A stretch of DNA of 9,023 nt. It comes from Anderseniella sp. (GTDB lineage Bacteria; Pseudomonadota; Alphaproteobacteria; Rhizobiales; Aestuariivirgaceae). The notes under the pieces were generated by a model. It was not told the origin of the DNA and ran no database searches. It saw only the letters and a program-made list of their open reading frames with translations. The stretch is taken from contig JABDRA010000698.1 of the NCBI GenBank assembly GCA_013041995.1, positions 1-9,023 on the forward strand, read 5' to 3'. Positions 7,275-9,023 of the stretch are shown one piece after another. Numbering within the stretch: position 1 is the stretch's first letter; every line of letters starts with the position of its first letter. The translations under genes and the position numbers were made by a program.

Positions 7275-7319
7275 AATGTCAGTTCCAAACTGTCTTGAGC
7301 GAGATCTTTACCCCGGTAA

Positions 7320-8165
7320 TCAGGCCAGCCAGCGCTTGCGCCGCTTGTAGGCTTTCACATTCTTGAACGAGCGCCGGTTCTCGCCCGACACGCCAAGATA
7401 GAATTCCTTCACGTCTTCATTGTCACGCAGCGCTGAGGCTTCCCCGTCCAGCACCACCCGGCCGTTCTCCAGAATATAACCGTACTTGGCATAGCGCAGC
7501 GCAACATTGGTATTCTGCTCGGCCAGCAGGAAGGATACACCTTCGTTCTCATTCAGTTTTTTGACGATCTCGAATATTTCCTCGACCAGTTGCGGTGCCA
7601 GGCCCATGGATGGCTCATCCAGCAGGATAGTCGTCGGACGCGACATCAGCGCCCGCCCGATGGCACACATCTGCTGCTCGCCACCGGACGTGTAGCCGGC
7701 CTGCGAGGTGCGGCGCTCGCGCAACCGCGGAAAATAGTTATAGACCATCTCAAGGTCCTGGGCGATTGCCGCGCGCCCGTCGCGCCGGGTAAAGGCACCG
7801 GTCAGGAGATTGTCTTCGATGGTCAGATGTTCAAAACAGTGACGGCCTTCCATCACCTGGATGCATCCGCGCTTCACCATCTCGTTGGGCGTAAGCTGGT
7901 CGCACCGCTCGCCCTTGAACTCAATGGTTCCCTTGGTCACGTCGCCGCGTTCTGCACGCAGCAGGTTCGATACCGCTTTCAGGGTCGTTGTCTTGCCGGC
8001 ACCGTTTGCACCCAGCAAGGCTGTAATTCCGCCCAGCGGCACATCAAGTGACACGCCCTTCAGCACCAGAATGACGTGATTGTAGATCACCTCAATATTG
8101 TTGATCGACAGAACAGGTTGTGCGGTTTGTGCCTCAGTGTCTTGGGCAGCAAGGGTTTCGGCCAT
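7320..8165 (-). CDS. livF: LivF-type ABC transporter ATP-binding protein
   Basis: This is one of the two cytoplasmic ATPases expected for a branched-chain amino-acid/HAAT-type importer. It has Walker A GANGAGKT (52-59), the LivF-typical QVMEGRHCFEHLTIEDNL (103-120), the ABC signature TSGGEQQ (159-165), Walker B TILLDEP (179-185), the D-loop MGLAPQLVEEIF, and LLAEQN (213-218) with Gln where many ABC ATPases have His, as is usual in LivF. At 281 aa it is longer than the common 233-240. About 16 residues are added at the N-terminus, and a basic tail follows the FYLGVSG that normally ends LivF (about 261-281, rich in Arg/Lys). The ATG at 8163-8165 has AAGG about 9 bases upstream; a TTG six bases further upstream is less likely. 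It sits between the binding-protein gene and the PaaK-like gene. The permeases and LivG are not in the window. Substrate is not predictable from the ATPase. Confidence 0.92.
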   Translation of the reverse strand: MAETLAAQDTEAQTAQPVLSINNIEVIYNHVILVLKGVSLDVPLGGITALLGANGAGKTTTLKAVSNLLRAERGDVTKGTIEFKGERCDQLTPNEMVKRGCIQVMEGRHCFEHLTIEDNLLTGAFTRRDGRAAIAQDLEMVYNYFPRLRERRTSQAGYTSGGEQQMCAIGRALMSRPTTILLDEPSMGLAPQLVEEIFEIVKKLNENEGVSFLLAEQNTNVALRYAKYGYILENGRVVLDGEASALRDNEDVKEFYLGVSGENRRSFKNVKAYKRRKRWLA

Positions 8166-8200
8166 GGACAAACGCCTTCAATTGGATACCGGGGTCATCA

Positions 8201-8231
8201 GCCCCGCCTGCCCGGATAAGGCAGGCGGGGC
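8201..8231 (-). repeat. Perfect 12-bp intercistronic hairpin between binding-protein gene and livF
   Basis: GCCCCGCCTGCC (8201-8212) pairs perfectly with GGCAGGCGGGGC (8220-8231) around a 7-base loop. In the minus-strand transcript it begins 33 bases after the binding-protein stop and ends 35 bases before the livF ATG. No U-run follows it (the next bases read TGATGACCCCGG), so it does not fit an intrinsic terminator. A smaller palindrome, AATTTCGTGAAATT (8232-8245), abuts it on the upstream side. By analogy with hairpins after binding-protein genes in other ABC operons, it probably protects the mRNA 3' end and lowers expression of the genes that follow. Confidence 0.75.
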
Positions 8232-8264
8232 AATTTCGTGAAATTTTGGACTACGTCACCGCGA

Positions 8265-9023
8265 TCAGTTGCAGGTCTGTGTCTGCCATTCAGGCTTGTC
8301 TGCCAGATACTGATCGGCAGCAGCTTCCAGAAGCGGCCGCACAACAGCCGTGTCAGGCGCAATCGGGTCTGAAATCTTCACCCAGTCCTTGCCGTCCCAC
8401 TGCTGGATGAACACTGATCCGGCACCTTCATGGTCCTTGCACGAGCCCTTGATCGGAGCCGTAAAGCCTTCAAGGCCAAGCTCTTTCAAGCGCGCTTCCG
8501 ACAAGTCAAAGGTCTCAAAGCCATCACGCAGGTCTGCACCTGTAATGACCTTTTTGCCGGTCTTTTCCTGCGCTGCGCGAATGCCTTCGGCAATCAGCAC
8601 CGAGTTGAACAGGCCACGGTTGTACAGGACATCGCCAACCAGATCTTTACTGGCAACCTGGCTGCCGCCCTTGTCGACGACATGCTTGATCACATCCTGA
8701 AGTGCCGGGAAGTCGGCACCGACACCGGAGAAGTTGGCGGCCTTGTAGCCCTTGCCAACTTCACCGACCGAACGCAGATCCGAGTGCGCGCCGGCCCACC
8801 AGTTGCCGATGAACTGGTCCAGCGGATACTTGATCTTGGCTGCTTCCTTGACGGCTGTGGCGTTCATCGCACCCCAACCCCACATGATCATGTAGTCCGG
8901 ACGTTCCTTGCGGACGTTCAGCCATTGTGAGCCCTGGTTCTGCATTTCCTTCACGCCAACCGGGAACTTGGCAACTTCAAAGCCCTGATCCTTGGCCAAC
9001 TGCTCGAGCAGCGGAATGGGTTC
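8265..9023 (-). CDS. HAAT-type ABC transporter periplasmic substrate-binding protein, N-terminus beyond window
   Basis: The last 252 codons of a type I periplasmic binding protein (LivJ/Peripla_BP_6 fold) are present; the frame is open to the right edge, so the signal peptide and first lobe are missing. The visible part starts with EPIPLLEQLAKDQGFEV, the strand-helix after the hinge. Further along come QWLNVRKERPDYMIMWGWGAM, FIGNWWAGAHSD, the helix KGGSQVASKDLVGDVLYNRGLFN and GKKVITGADLRDGFETF. SCKDHEGAGSVFIQQWDGKDWVKISD follows, the typical C-terminal region in which the ligand is closed in. It ends in QTQTCN. Its partner would be the LivF and LivH/M/G proteins; LivF lies 99 bases downstream. 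The aromatic-rich mid-region (WGWG, NWW) may face the ligand, but which ligand cannot be told. A TTG at 8997-8999 is not a real start, because the homologous sequence continues upstream of it. Confidence 0.92.
   Translation of the reverse strand, partial: EPIPLLEQLAKDQGFEVAKFPVGVKEMQNQGSQWLNVRKERPDYMIMWGWGAMNATAVKEAAKIKYPLDQFIGNWWAGAHSDLRSVGEVGKGYKAANFSGVGADFPALQDVIKHVVDKGGSQVASKDLVGDVLYNRGLFNSVLIAEGIRAAQEKTGKKVITGADLRDGFETFDLSEARLKELGLEGFTAPIKGSCKDHEGAGSVFIQQWDGKDWVKISDPIAPDTAVVRPLLEAAADQYLADKPEWQTQTCN

Noticed and set aside
8201..8231. Intrinsic terminator for the binding-protein gene
   Set aside because: The minus-strand sequence after the stem has no U-run, and livF follows in the same direction only 35 bases on.

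Overview
The window looks like chromosomal core DNA of an alphaproteobacterium, possibly Hyphomicrobiales-like. This is an inference from base composition (GC in the high fifties by eye), protein character and gene order; there is no rRNA or other marker gene here. Seven genes read leftward (minus strand) and one, galU, reads rightward. The genes are densely packed, and no stretch of 300 bases lacks a gene.

Left block (1-3253), envelope and UDP-sugars. galE (UDP-glucose 4-epimerase) is followed after 20 bases by an MltB-type lytic transglycosylase that runs off the left edge. galU (UTP--glucose-1-phosphate uridylyltransferase) diverges from galE across a 178-base intergenic region. GalU makes UDP-glucose and GalE interconverts it with UDP-galactose, so the pair supplies precursors for surface polysaccharides. 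The transglycosylase cuts peptidoglycan.

Middle block (3275-5902), haem and membrane quality. hemH (ferrochelatase, last step of protohaem synthesis) lies upstream of an SPFH/stomatin-family membrane protein and its usual partner, a short NfeD-like protein. The NfeD ribosome binding site abuts the stomatin stop codon. A hairpin lies in the leader between hemH and the stomatin gene. galU and the NfeD gene converge with only 21 bases between their stop codons.

Right block (6039-9023), uptake of a small organic substrate. In transcription order it holds the 3' part of a periplasmic substrate-binding protein of the branched-chain amino-acid/HAAT type, a LivF-type ATPase with an unusual basic C-terminal tail, and a PaaK-like acyl-adenylate ligase homologue with a non-canonical phosphate-binding loop. 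A perfect 12-bp hairpin without a U-tract separates the binding-protein gene from livF. It probably stabilises the binding-protein mRNA rather than ending transcription. The ligase next to the transporter suggests uptake and CoA activation of a carboxylic acid, perhaps aromatic, rather than a plain amino-acid importer.

I see no mobile elements, CRISPR arrays, tRNAs or rRNAs, and no clear new system. The most unusual items are the atypical PaaK-like ligase and the hairpin inside the transporter operon.
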